DNA from: JARLFX01 sp036404255
GTDB lineage: Bacteria > Acidobacteriota > Terriglobia > Terriglobales > Acidobacteriaceae
Length of the DNA: 12,746 nt
NCBI GenBank assembly: GCA_036404255.1
Contig: DASWOP010000240.1
Coordinates: forward strand, 1-12,746
Direction of reading: 5' to 3'
Shown here: positions 1 through 7,418 of the stretch, piece by piece
Position numbering within the stretch: the first letter of the stretch is position 1
Layout: the number at the start of each line of letters is the position of its first letter
Translations under genes and position numbers: made by a program
Notes under the pieces: model-generated
Databases searched by the model: none
Seen by the model: the letters and a program-made list of their open reading frames with translations, nothing else
Told to the model about the DNA's origin: nothing

Positions 1-166
1 AACCCTCATCGCCAGCACCGATCCCGTAGCCCTCGACGCCTACGCCGCCAAAGCCTACTGGAACATCGAAGCCGAAGCCCTCCCCTACTTAGCCCTCGCC
101 GCCAAACGCGGCCTCGGCCGCGTCGACTTCGAAAACGTCCCCACCAAAGTCACCCACCTCTCCTGA
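1..166 (+). CDS. C-terminal end of a DUF362-type protein (5' end outside window)
   Basis: Open from the first base in frame 2, with a TGA stop at 164-166; 54 codons are visible. The segment STDPVALDAYAAKAYW followed by YLALAAKRGLGRVDFENV matches the typical end of DUF362 proteins, in which a DPVA-D motif is followed some 20-25 residues later by a 'xxA-x-RGLG-x-D' motif. DUF362 proteins are often linked to iron-sulfur cluster or redox functions, but the family has no single known reaction, and the N-terminal part that could show cysteines or a Tat signal is not in the window. Codon use is strongly C-ending, like the flanking genes. The family call rests on a short stretch and is moderately sure. 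Confidence 0.6.
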   Translation, partial: TLIASTDPVALDAYAAKAYWNIEAEALPYLALAAKRGLGRVDFENVPTKVTHLS

Positions 167-201
167 ACCCGCCCACGGTCTCCGCACTCCCTCCACTTTT
201 T

Positions 202-234
202 GTCATTCTGAGCACAGCGAAGAATCTGCTTCTC
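202..234 (+). repeat. Short intergenic repeat element, copy 1
   Basis: The core reads gtcattctgagc-acagcgaagaatctgcttctc. Related copies lie at 251-316, 11729-11758 and 11955-11990 (the last degenerate in its first half). All lie between genes. I associate such elements with Acidobacteriaceae genomes from memory; copy number in this genome cannot be seen here. Confidence 0.65.
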
Positions 235-250
235 GCTTTTGTTTTTGTTT

Positions 251-316
251 GTCATCCTGAGCGTAGCCACTCGCAGCCTCATCGCGAGTGGCGCAGTCGA
301 AGGACCTGCTTCTCTA
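251..316 (+). repeat. Short intergenic repeat element, copy 2, with an inserted inverted repeat
   Basis: This is the same element as at 202-234 (gtcatcctgagcg...gcagtcgaaggacctgcttctc), but its centre is expanded by a perfect 9-bp inverted repeat: gccactcgc at 266-274 and gcgagtggc at 284-292, with a 9-nt loop between. The two outer halves would join into a normal copy if the hairpin were removed. Confidence 0.6.
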
Positions 317-701
317 CCCACATCCTCCGCGCCACCAGCCGAAGAATCCAGAAGGTCTGAGCGTCACCCATACCGCCCAGGCTTCCGCAACCCAGACGCC
401 CTGACGTCCAGAACTCACCCACGCGCTGTCCTCGACTTCACCCGGACCTATCCAGAAGCTGTCCAGGACGTATCCATGCGTTCACCAGCGCTTACGGAAT
501 GTTTGGACATACTTTGGCGTACTTTCCCTCCCAATTCACTACAATTAAATAAGAAAGCAAATCTTTCAGGCCATGGGTCAAACCCCATAACCCTTTGCAA
601 ATGAAATATTTACCTGCAACTCGCTTGTTTTGAAATATTTAGCAGCAATATCCATAGCTAAGTCATAGGAAACAGGATATTTAGCACTTAGATAAGGGGA
701 G

Positions 702-736
702 GGGTATACCCGGCATTTACCAACGAAATAATTTCG
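702..736. promoter_or_regulatory. Two palindromes just upstream of the acetylesterase gene
   Basis: gggtataccc (702-711) is a perfect 10-bp palindrome. cgaaat-a-atttcg (724-736) is a perfect 13-bp palindrome with one central base. They end 33 bp before the ATG at 770 and sit at the edge of the AT-rich zone, a usual place for an operator. No regulator is identified, and short palindromes do arise by chance. Confidence 0.3.
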
Positions 737-769
737 CAGTAGGATGGGTGTGCCAAACCGGGAGCCAAA

Positions 770-2095
770 ATGCACTCCATCTCAGCCCGCATCCTTCTCG
801 CAATCTTCGCCCTGGTATTACCCGCGACTACCGTGGCAGAACCCGGCTGGAGCTTCCGCTGCACCGATCATCCGGCCCGTCCAAACGCGGCCTTCCACGT
901 CCTCACCGCCGCCTCGACGTACCATCCCGACGCAGCCGTCCCCTTCGGATTCGACCTCAACACCGCCCCCACCGCCTTCGCCGGAAACGCCTGCACCGGC
1001 AACGCCCCCTACTTCTTCTCCCTCGCCGTCCCCGACGGCAACTACCAGGTCACGCTCACTCTCGGAGGCCCCACCCCCTCCACCACCACCGTAAGAGCCG
1101 AATCCCGCCGCCTCTTCGCTGACCAAATCAAGACTCCCGCGAACGCCCGCAGCACCCAGGTCTTCAACGTGAACGTACGCACCCCCACCATCCATACAGC
1201 AGCCACCCCCACCCCCCTCCCCGTCAAACTAAAACCCCGCGAAATCGGCGCCCTCGATTGGGATGAAAAGTTAACGCTTGAATTCACGGGCGACCACCCC
1301 AGCTTCCGATCCATCACCATTCGCCCTATTCTGGATGTCCCCACCGTCTATCTCGCCGGTGACTCCACCGTAGTCGATCAGGACAAAGAGCCCTGGGCAG
1401 CCTGGGGGCAGATGCTCCCCGCCTTCTTCGGCCCCGGCATATCCATCGCCAACGAAGCCGAGTCCGGCGAAACCATCCACAGCTTCATCAGCGAGCGCCG
1501 GCTGGACAAGATCGAATCCACCCTGCGCCCCGGCGACTATCTCCTAATCCAGTTCGCCCACAACGATCAGAAACCCGGCACCGGCTTTGTCTCCATACCC
1601 GACTACAAAGACCACCTGCGGCACTACATCACCATGGCACGCGCCCACCGTGCCACCCCCATCCTCGTCACATCCATGCACCGCCGCACCTTCGACGCCA
1701 ACGGAAAAATCACCCAGACTCTGGGGGAGTATCCGCAGGCAGCGCGTGATGTCGCCGCAGAACAGAAAGTGCCGTTGATTGATCTGAATGCTCTCAGCAA
1801 AACATTATTCGAAGCAATGGGCGATGCCGGCACCCTGCATGCCTTCGTCCACTATCCGGCAAACACCTTCCCCGACCAACCCAAAGAGCTGAAGGATGAC
1901 ACCCACTTCAACTCCTACGGAGCGTACGAGCTGGCTCGGGCCGTCGTGCAGAGCATCCGCGATCAGCAGTTACCGCTGGCCCGCTATCTCCGTCCGCATA
2001 TCCCGGCATTCGATCCAACGCACCCAGATTCCCTTGATGCCTGGAGACTACCCCCCAGCCCCTCCGTCTCCACCACAACCCCCTACGGCCGTTAG
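770..2095 (+). CDS. Secreted rhamnogalacturonan acetylesterase-like SGNH hydrolase (CE12 type)
   Basis: A 441-aa protein predicted to remove acetyl groups from the rhamnogalacturonan backbone of pectin outside the cytoplasm. A Sec signal peptide covers about residues 1-23 (hydrophobic ILLAIFALVLPATTVA). Residues 27-185 look like the N-terminal beta-sandwich found in longer CE12 enzymes. The SGNH domain follows: block I AGDSTV with nucleophile Ser199, block II ESGET with Gly233, block III FAHNDQKP with Asn265, and block V DDTHFN with Asp376 and His379. All catalytic positions are present. The ATG is preceded by GGGAG at 759-763 with good spacing. Upstream is a long AT-rich regulatory gap. Downstream, the Rid-like gene converges with a 53-bp gap in which no clear terminator is seen. 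The tail after about residue 415 is Pro/Ser-rich. The family call is firm; the exact substrate is inferred from the family. Confidence 0.85.
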   Translation: MHSISARILLAIFALVLPATTVAEPGWSFRCTDHPARPNAAFHVLTAASTYHPDAAVPFGFDLNTAPTAFAGNACTGNAPYFFSLAVPDGNYQVTLTLGGPTPSTTTVRAESRRLFADQIKTPANARSTQVFNVNVRTPTIHTAATPTPLPVKLKPREIGALDWDEKLTLEFTGDHPSFRSITIRPILDVPTVYLAGDSTVVDQDKEPWAAWGQMLPAFFGPGISIANEAESGETIHSFISERRLDKIESTLRPGDYLLIQFAHNDQKPGTGFVSIPDYKDHLRHYITMARAHRATPILVTSMHRRTFDANGKITQTLGEYPQAARDVAAEQKVPLIDLNALSKTLFEAMGDAGTLHAFVHYPANTFPDQPKELKDDTHFNSYGAYELARAVVQSIRDQQLPLARYLRPHIPAFDPTHPDSLDAWRLPPSPSVSTTTPYGR

Positions 2096-2148
2096 CGAGT
2101 TGGCGAACGACGCTGAAATATTGCGAGTGGAACCGCTTTTCTCAAGCC

Positions 2149-3231
2149 CTACAGCACCGCAACAGCGTCCAGCTCCATCTCAAATAGCAGGTCGGCGCGG
2201 CAGACGATGGCATGCGCGGGCACTATTGGAAGCGGTGCTATGCCACGCTCGCGGCAACAGGCTTCAAAGATCGGCAGAGCGTTGATGTCGTAGAAATAGC
2301 CGACAGCGCGCGTGGTATTCTGCCAATCCATGCCGCGCGATTTGAGGATACCTTCGACGACGTCAAGCGTGAGATGGATCTGTTTCGCAGTGTCATCTGC
2401 GAACATGCTCTCACCGCCGGGCGCGATGCTTGCCGTGCCGGAAATAGTCAGAAAGCGATGGTCAGGAAATTCCACTTCAACCGCCCGGCTGAATGAACTG
2501 CGATATTCAGTGGCTGCGCATTGCAGCGGCGATTCAACTTCGTGAATGCGGACGCCGCTATGCCGCGGCCGAATGGCCAGCGCACCTGCAGCGAGCGCTG
2601 CGCTGGCAGGATTGCGCGCACCAATGCCAGTGCTGGCAGGGATCAACCGCTCGAAGACTCCACGCGTCTCGAAGAAGTTCGTGCGAGCCACATTGAATTC
2701 GTCATACCAGTCCAGCAGTTTATCTAAATAGAACCACGTGCGCACCACATGGGAGAAATCCATGCCGGCTTTTTGCAGCGCGGCTTCAATCTGCTCCAGT
2801 GAGCTGGACGTTTGGGCGCCGCGCCCGCTGGAGAGATCGGCGGGCATAATGCCGGCGAGCAGGCAGTAGTCTGCATCGGCATCGGACCAGTAGCTGCCGA
2901 CAACGCGTCCCGCAAGTTCGACCCGGCGGATCTCTCCATTGATCGTGAATGCCTGTGTGCCAGAGACGTCTGTTCCCGGACAGACATCGCCTTCAAGCCA
3001 AAGCAAGGGCCAATCAGCACCACCCATACGAGCACGCGCGGCATCGTGAAAGCCACAACCGCCAAATGCTAACTGCGCGACGACGTTGCCCTGAGCAGGA
3101 GGAAGAACGTCGAACGCAGATAGTTCATCCGAACCGTCTCCCGTTGTGCTAATGAATTGCTCTTGCGATCCGTCTCGATCCAGTGTGATGACATCGCTAT
3201 GCTTCGAATTTTGACGAATAACCTGCATGCT
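2149..3231 (-). CDS. Double Rid-domain protein related to FkbO/Hyg5/XanB2 chorismatases
   Basis: About 360 aa, cytoplasmic (no signal peptide). It has two YjgF/Rid-like halves. The first, about 120-222, contains ALQKAGMDFSHVVRTWFYL and LIPASTGIGARNP. The second, about 245-359, contains YRSSFSRA, FLTISGTASIAPGG, and a C-terminal CRADLLFEMELDAVAV with the Arg and Glu usual for Rid active sites. The ISGTASI block and the PASTGIG block recall chorismatases such as FkbO, Hyg5 and XanB2, which hydrolyse chorismate to hydroxybenzoates or dihydroxycyclohexadiene acids; single-activity Rid proteins (imine deaminases) are the alternative. The frame stays open upstream to 3375, overlapping the peroxidase gene, but the ATG at 3231 has the best ribosome site (AAGGGA, 7-nt spacing). 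It is the last gene of the porin-peroxidase operon, 79 bp after the peroxidase stop. Fold is fairly sure; the reaction is not. Confidence 0.6.
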   Translation of the reverse strand, partial: SMQVIRQNSKHSDVITLDRDGSQEQFISTTGDGSDELSAFDVLPPAQGNVVAQLAFGGCGFHDAARARMGGADWPLLWLEGDVCPGTDVSGTQAFTINGEIRRVELAGRVVGSYWSDADADYCLLAGIMPADLSSGRGAQTSSSLEQIEAALQKAGMDFSHVVRTWFYLDKLLDWYDEFNVARTNFFETRGVFERLIPASTGIGARNPASAALAAGALAIRPRHSGVRIHEVESPLQCAATEYRSSFSRAVEVEFPDHRFLTISGTASIAPGGESMFADDTAKQIHLTLDVVEGILKSRGMDWQNTTRAVGYFYDINALPIFEACCRERGIAPLPIVPAHAIVCRADLLFEMELDAVAVL

Positions 3232-3310
3232 CAGATCCCTTATCCTCTCGCTTTGCGGAGACTGTACCGCCATCGGCGCAGTCTCTGCGAAGTATGCTGC
3301 TCGTACTAAA

Positions 3311-4648
3311 TCATCGAGACTCGAACAAGCCTTGTCCGACATACTCGTTTTGCTTCGCAGCGGGCGGCACGGCAAACAATCCGCCTCCCACGTGAGTCCA
3401 GAACTGATTCAACCTGGAGTCATGATTCGCCATCTCGCGAAATACAGCAATGAACCCCGTTCGCGGGTCTCGCTGAAAGCAAACGAAGAACATGCCTGCG
3501 TCGTATTCCAGGCCCTGCCGCCACGGGGGCCAGCGTTCCGCGATGAAATTGACTCCATCATTGTACGAATAGGACCGGCGGAGCATCGCATCTCTACCCG
3601 GTGCGACAAGCGCGAGATGCGGTGGAGTAATGTCTTCAGTAGCGACGTTGCCCGAGGAAGATTTCTCGCTTGTTTGGCTTGGGTTCGCTGGCACATGGGG
3701 GTGCTTCATCTCGCCAACCGCCGACTCCTGGTAAGCCTGTGGCATCTGGTCCCAATGTTCGACTGCGAATCGAATACGGCGGACGACAACGTAGCTGCCG
3801 CCACGCATCCAGGCTGGCCCTTCGTTACCCACCCAGATGGCTTTCTCCTGCGGCGCATTCATGGTCGGATTTTTTTCTTCGGCAGAGAATCCAAGTAAGT
3901 GGCGATCTCCCACGATTGGCCTGTAGCCGGTCTGCACCCAGCGAATCTGCGCCACGCCTTCGGCGATCCGCGCCAGTTGGCGCACAGCATGGAATGCGAT
4001 TTGGGGGTCTTCAGCACAAGCCTGAATCACGACATCACCGCCAGTATGCTCTTTGAGCATTTGGTCGATGGAGCCAAAATTGGGCATGTCGACCAGTGCT
4101 TCTGGGCGGCGCGCAGCAAGTCCGAAGCGATCTTTTCCATCTTTAATAAAAAGCCCCACCCCAAAACCGAAGGTAATGGTCAAGCGCGCCGGGGGCATTC
4201 CGAGCACTTCGCCGGTATCTGCCGTTCTTGTACCCGGATCGGGCGTTTCGTCTGCATCGCCGCCTTTGGGCGGGGCTGGTGCTACAGCCAGCTTCAGCCC
4301 GCTCTCCAGCGGTTGTGCTGTCTCACCCACAGACATTCTGGCGGAAGCAGCCGTCCAGGCTTTCAGGAGCTTGATGACGTCGTCCCGATTCGTTGTGGTG
4401 AGGTCGAATGCGGCAAAGTACGTGAAATGTTGCGGCTTTGTCACGATGCCGCCCTGATGCTCCCCCCAGAATGGCTCCGCCTGGTTAGCATCCAGAGCCT
4501 TTCCCCAATTCGATGTCACAGAATCCTTTGAGGGCGTCGACTGTGCCGCTGCGACTGAGCCGGACTCGGCAAGTCCCACCAAACCAACTGTCAAGAGCAA
4601 AAGCATCCATCTTGCCAGACGCGATTGATTGTTTCTGGGCCAATTCAT
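3311..4648 (-). CDS. Exported DyP-type peroxidase (EfeB/class A-like) lacking the GxxDG aspartate
   Basis: A 445-aa haem peroxidase-family protein. Residues 1-35 form a signal peptide (hydrophobic WMLLLLTVGLVGLA, cleavage near AAAQ). No twin-arginine pair is visible, although EfeB-type enzymes are normally Tat substrates. Family hallmarks in order: FWGEHQGGI (60-68), DTGEVLGMPPARLTITFGFG (144-163), GGDVVIQACAEDPQIAFHAV (203-222), GGSYVVVRRIRF (283-294), PPHLAL with the likely haem-ligand His344, MLRRSYSYNDG (355-365) and the end block FQRDPRTGFI (391-400). The motif that is normally GFKDGT-x-NP reads GFSAEEKNP (253-261), so the distal catalytic Asp is Ala and the following Gly is Glu. The rest of the fold looks intact, so this is a changed active site, not decay. 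Start and upstream stop overlap as ATGA (4645-4648), indicating translational coupling to the propeller gene. The family is firm; peroxidase activity is doubtful. Confidence 0.85.
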   Translation of the reverse strand: MNWPRNNQSRLARWMLLLLTVGLVGLAESGSVAAAQSTPSKDSVTSNWGKALDANQAEPFWGEHQGGIVTKPQHFTYFAAFDLTTTNRDDVIKLLKAWTAASARMSVGETAQPLESGLKLAVAPAPPKGGDADETPDPGTRTADTGEVLGMPPARLTITFGFGVGLFIKDGKDRFGLAARRPEALVDMPNFGSIDQMLKEHTGGDVVIQACAEDPQIAFHAVRQLARIAEGVAQIRWVQTGYRPIVGDRHLLGFSAEEKNPTMNAPQEKAIWVGNEGPAWMRGGSYVVVRRIRFAVEHWDQMPQAYQESAVGEMKHPHVPANPSQTSEKSSSGNVATEDITPPHLALVAPGRDAMLRRSYSYNDGVNFIAERWPPWRQGLEYDAGMFFVCFQRDPRTGFIAVFREMANHDSRLNQFWTHVGGGLFAVPPAAKQNEYVGQGLFESR

Positions 4649-5787
4649 CGAGTCGCCTCCACCAAAGCATTCACATCATCCTGCACGTAATAGAAACCCG
4701 TTCCATCTAAAGTCATGGCGATGCCAAACAGATCACCATTGCCCGGCGGGGATTGCGCGGGATTGTTGTCAATCCACTGTGCACCAAGCTGCTCGCCGCT
4801 GACTGGATTAATTTCTACCACCTGTCCGTTCTTGGCATTGGTGATAAGAAGATTTCCGTTGGGCGCCGTCACCATCGCCAGAGGCCTCCGCAGCAAACCA
4901 TCTTTGCTGACCACTCGGCCTGTCCCCGCACTGGTCGTGCGCGTTGCAGCATCCGCGATGGCTACAATCTGATTGCCCAACGCATCCGACACGTAGAGTG
5001 AGCCATCCGCGCCAACCGCTAGACCAGTGGGGCCTATCAGGAAGACATCACGGTCTGCGCGCTGGCCAAAACCGTCTGCGATCACCGTCTGCGAACGGAT
5101 CACCGGAGGTTTGCCCTCTGGAATCGTGAGGTCAATCCGTAGCACCGTCGCCTTTCTGACGGTTACCGGATAGCCGGCAGCATCGCGAACCTGGGGACCG
5201 GGCACATCGAAGCCTGACATGCTGATGAAGAGAGTGGCGCTGCTTCCATTGTCTATGGTGGCCATGTTGCCCCATGGGCAGTTGATGTTGGCGTTCGCCC
5301 AGGTAGCAACCAGTTGACCGTTTGCGTCCAGCACCAGCAGGCAGCCGGCGCCGAGCGTTCGAGTCGTGCCGTCTGTGCTCGGTGCGCTGCCCACAATAAC
5401 CCATCCGCTCTTGAGCATCGTCATGGCCGTGCTCAACCCGACGCCTCCGGGGCATTCCGGATGGCGCTGCGGCAGCGCAGCAAATGTTGTCAGCTTCTTT
5501 GTCGCGGGGTTGAACTCCCCGATCGTAGCACCGGTGCCCTGCAGGTTCGTCAGACCATTGAAGTTTCCGATGAGGACATCGCCCTTTTGAACCCGGCCTG
5601 CAGAGACAGGAGCCACGACCAGCGCGTAGGGATTGAGGTCGCCATTCTGCGGAATCGTTGAGACCAGCGTCCTATGATGGCGAATGGTTTCCAGAAACGG
5701 TTTCGCTTGATCCGCTCGCAAAGGAGAGACCGCTACCGCCAGCAATGCGGTAAAGATAAGGAATGCTCTTGTGTTGATTGTGCTCAT
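4645..5787 (-). CDS. Exported NHL/SMP-30-like beta-propeller protein
   Basis: A 380-aa protein with a Sec-type signal peptide (about 1-25, hydrophobic FLIFTALLAVAV, cleavage near LRA|D). The remainder shows repeated beta-propeller blades; the clearest are IGPTGLAVGADGSLYVSD (251-268) and RPLAMVTAPNGNLLITNA (301-318), the NHL/SMP-30 pattern of 'P-x-G-(L/M)-A-x-D/N-G-x-L-(Y/I)-(V/I)-(S/T)-D/N'. Such propellers are either binding scaffolds or lactonases/hydrolases; I cannot point to metal-ligand residues that would decide. A good ribosome site (AAGGAAG) lies 6-7 bp before the ATG. It starts 13 bp after the porin stop and shares an ATGA overlap with the peroxidase, so all three should be made together and act in the periplasm. 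Fold moderately sure; function unknown. Confidence 0.7.
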   Translation of the reverse strand: MSTINTRAFLIFTALLAVAVSPLRADQAKPFLETIRHHRTLVSTIPQNGDLNPYALVVAPVSAGRVQKGDVLIGNFNGLTNLQGTGATIGEFNPATKKLTTFAALPQRHPECPGGVGLSTAMTMLKSGWVIVGSAPSTDGTTRTLGAGCLLVLDANGQLVATWANANINCPWGNMATIDNGSSATLFISMSGFDVPGPQVRDAAGYPVTVRKATVLRIDLTIPEGKPPVIRSQTVIADGFGQRADRDVFLIGPTGLAVGADGSLYVSDALGNQIVAIADAATRTTSAGTGRVVSKDGLLRRPLAMVTAPNGNLLITNAKNGQVVEINPVSGEQLGAQWIDNNPAQSPPGNGDLFGIAMTLDGTGFYYVQDDVNALVEATR

Positions 5788-5800
5788 TATCGGCTTCCTT

Positions 5801-7300
5801 TCAAAAAGCGATATTCATTCGCAGCCCTAAGACCGCTTCGTTCTTTACATGTTCACCGGAAGGAGAATTCGGATTGGTGATACCGCCGCCAACATTGAAG
5901 ACGTATTGGAAATCCGGTTCCACCTGCCACCACGGAGCGATCTGGTACTGGTAGCTCGCCTCCACAAATGTCTCTCCGCTGCGGACTGGATAGCCTGTGT
6001 TGGTGAATCTCCCGTAGTCCTTGTCCAGGGCAGAGGCACCGCTACCCACATGCGCGTATCCCATGGCAATACCGAAGGTATCGTCGTCGCGGTGCATGAT
6101 CGGTTCGGTAAAGGTGAAGCCTGCATTCACACTGAAATCAATCAGATTGCGGTCTCCGCGCGGCGTTCCCATGGGACGGACGAAGAAGTTCAACGTGCGA
6201 TCGTATTCTTGCGGATCGGACCAGAGCATCTGGTCCGCAACAGCGTAGAGAGCGTAATTGCCATGATGTGTCTTCGCTATGCCAGCACTCGAAGGATCAG
6301 CAAGGGAGAGACCCGCGTTATCGAACTGCTGGTCGGCAAAATCTTCTGTGTCATACCACGCGCCGAGTTTATAGGTGCGTGCCAAAGGCGTCTTCTTGCC
6401 TGGGCGAACGGTTGCTCCCATCGACGGATAGGCAAACTGCAACTCCGCAATAGCCAGCACGCCATCATTCACGCGGAAATTCGTTCCCGATGAATTCTGC
6501 TCCTGAGCATCATCAGCATTCTGTGCTGCCGGACTGCCGTTGAAGACACCGGCAAGTAGCGTCCATGAATTTGCCGGGCGGATATGCGCTCGCACACCAA
6601 GCGCGGAGAGAGGATACGCCGGACCGCCGCCGGGCATATCCGCCGAAGGCACCATCGGCCAGCCAAACATCGTATTCACAAACAGCAGTGCGTTCTGGCT
6701 GACCATGAACTCCTGGTCGAGACTCTGCTGGCCGATCTTGATGTCGTACTGCCCTTCCTTATCGAACTTCTGGTCATACCAGAGTTCCCATAGCCGGGTC
6801 GCGCGATTGGACTCGATACCGCTGGCTGTCTGCAGCGTGTAGAGAATATCCGCGCTCAAATTCTGCCCGTGGATCTGTAGGCCACTGGCGTTGAACGTGC
6901 CTCCGTACCAGTGGAACGCCCGTTGCGTGTCCAACTGCAGGGAGAACTGCGTCAGACCGTCATATTCGGCGCCCCGGTTGATGCCACCGGATACATTCCC
7001 CAGCGCCTCGCTGGTCTCCAGGATGTTGAGTGATACGCCGTATTTGTTCAACCACTCGCGCAATCCGCAAATATCTCCCAACAGATAGCTGCGGCGAGCG
7101 AGACCATTTGGGAAGCCCAGGATGCAGCTGGACGCGGTCGAATCGCCTGTTGACGCGGCCATCCTGGGTGGCGGCGATGCAAAGGCACGACCGCCGGATA
7201 GCAATCCGAGGGCCAGCCCACTCAATAAGCAAGCAGCGCGGATACGTCCGCACCGGCGGCCTGCGAACATAAATTTCTTGCCATGTTCGATGTTTTTCAT
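5801..7300 (-). CDS. OprB-type carbohydrate-selective outer-membrane porin
   Basis: About 499 aa. The N-terminus has a basic region then a hydrophobic stretch AACLLSGLALGLLSGG ending in AFA, a typical signal peptide. The mature part begins with LLGDICGLREWLNKYGVSLN, matching the OprB pattern 'LLGD-GGLR--L---G', followed by EALGNVSGGINRGAEYDGLT, ASGLQIHGQNLSAD and RLWELWYDQKF, all typical OprB blocks. It ends in LGLRMNIAF, with the terminal Phe expected of beta-barrel proteins recognised by the Bam complex. It should form a sugar-permeable pore. The frame is open up to 7351, but those 17 extra codons run through a GC hairpin (7317-7332) and lack a ribosome site, so I chose the ATG at 7300; a start 10 codons further in is also possible. 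It is the first structural gene after the AraC regulator. Confidence 0.85.
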   Translation of the reverse strand: MKNIEHGKKFMFAGRRCGRIRAACLLSGLALGLLSGGRAFASPPPRMAASTGDSTASSCILGFPNGLARRSYLLGDICGLREWLNKYGVSLNILETSEALGNVSGGINRGAEYDGLTQFSLQLDTQRAFHWYGGTFNASGLQIHGQNLSADILYTLQTASGIESNRATRLWELWYDQKFDKEGQYDIKIGQQSLDQEFMVSQNALLFVNTMFGWPMVPSADMPGGGPAYPLSALGVRAHIRPANSWTLLAGVFNGSPAAQNADDAQEQNSSGTNFRVNDGVLAIAELQFAYPSMGATVRPGKKTPLARTYKLGAWYDTEDFADQQFDNAGLSLADPSSAGIAKTHHGNYALYAVADQMLWSDPQEYDRTLNFFVRPMGTPRGDRNLIDFSVNAGFTFTEPIMHRDDDTFGIAMGYAHVGSGASALDKDYGRFTNTGYPVRSGETFVEASYQYQIAPWWQVEPDFQYVFNVGGGITNPNSPSGEHVKNEAVLGLRMNIAF

Positions 7301-7316
7301 ATATCTAAAACTAACT

Positions 7317-7332
7317 GGGCCTGAAGAGGCCC
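7317..7332 (-). promoter_or_regulatory. Short GC hairpin in the porin gene leader
   Basis: gggcct (7317-7322) and aggccc (7327-7332) form a perfect 6-bp stem with a 4-nt loop, ending 16 bp upstream of the chosen porin ATG at 7300. It is followed on the minus strand by an AT-rich stretch but no T-run. It may act on translation or mRNA stability. It also argues against the longer porin start at 7351. Confidence 0.35.
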
Positions 7333-7375
7333 GCCCTCGTTCGTTTGCCATTGTTTGTCGGCAGGTTGCTAAATC

Positions 7376-7410
7376 GCAGAGCCTGTCTCACAAAGTGAGA
7401 CGGGCTCTGC
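7376..7410 (-). promoter_or_regulatory. Long hairpin between AraC regulator and porin gene
   Basis: 7376-7391 and 7395-7410 form a 16-bp stem with a 3-nt loop (gcagagcc-gtctcac arms); the only imperfection is position 7384 against 7402, a G-T pair in the plus-strand reading and A-C in the minus-strand reading. No T-run follows on either strand, so it is not a standard rho-independent terminator. Possible roles are a partial terminator or attenuator between regulator and porin, an mRNA-processing site, or a dispersed palindromic repeat. Confidence 0.5.
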
Positions 7411-7418
7411 ATCGGCTT

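Larger units (their letters stand above)
167..769. other. Long intergenic region: repeat elements, then AT-rich regulatory zone
   Basis: About 600 bp without a convincing gene. 202-318 carries two short intergenic repeat elements (listed separately). 342-400 carries a module that is also seen near 11748-11800. From about 540 to 740 the composition becomes clearly AT-rich, as expected for the promoter of the esterase at 770. This part holds three copies of atattta (606-612, 635-641, 677-683), the first two inside an 11-bp direct repeat tgaaatattta, and two palindromes at 702-711 and 724-736. No clear -35/-10 pair stood out. The 121-codon open frame at 239-604 is judged spurious because it runs through the repeats. 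Confidence 0.6.

Noticed and set aside
239..604. 121-codon plus-strand open frame in the first gap
   Set aside because: It runs through repeat elements, has no domain pattern, and its composition does not look coding.
818..1195. 125-codon minus-strand Gly/Val-rich frame
   Set aside because: Lies wholly opposite the esterase signal peptide and N-terminal domain; the Gly runs come from GC-rich codons on the other strand.
2096..2148. Terminator between the converging esterase and Rid genes
   Set aside because: Only 4-bp complementary segments could be found; no stable hairpin with a T-run.
3899..4531. 210-codon plus-strand frame
   Set aside because: Antisense to the peroxidase gene, whose protein has clear family motifs.
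7376..7410. Rho-independent terminator of the AraC gene
   Set aside because: Strong stem but no T-run on the minus strand, so kept only as a hairpin of unknown role.
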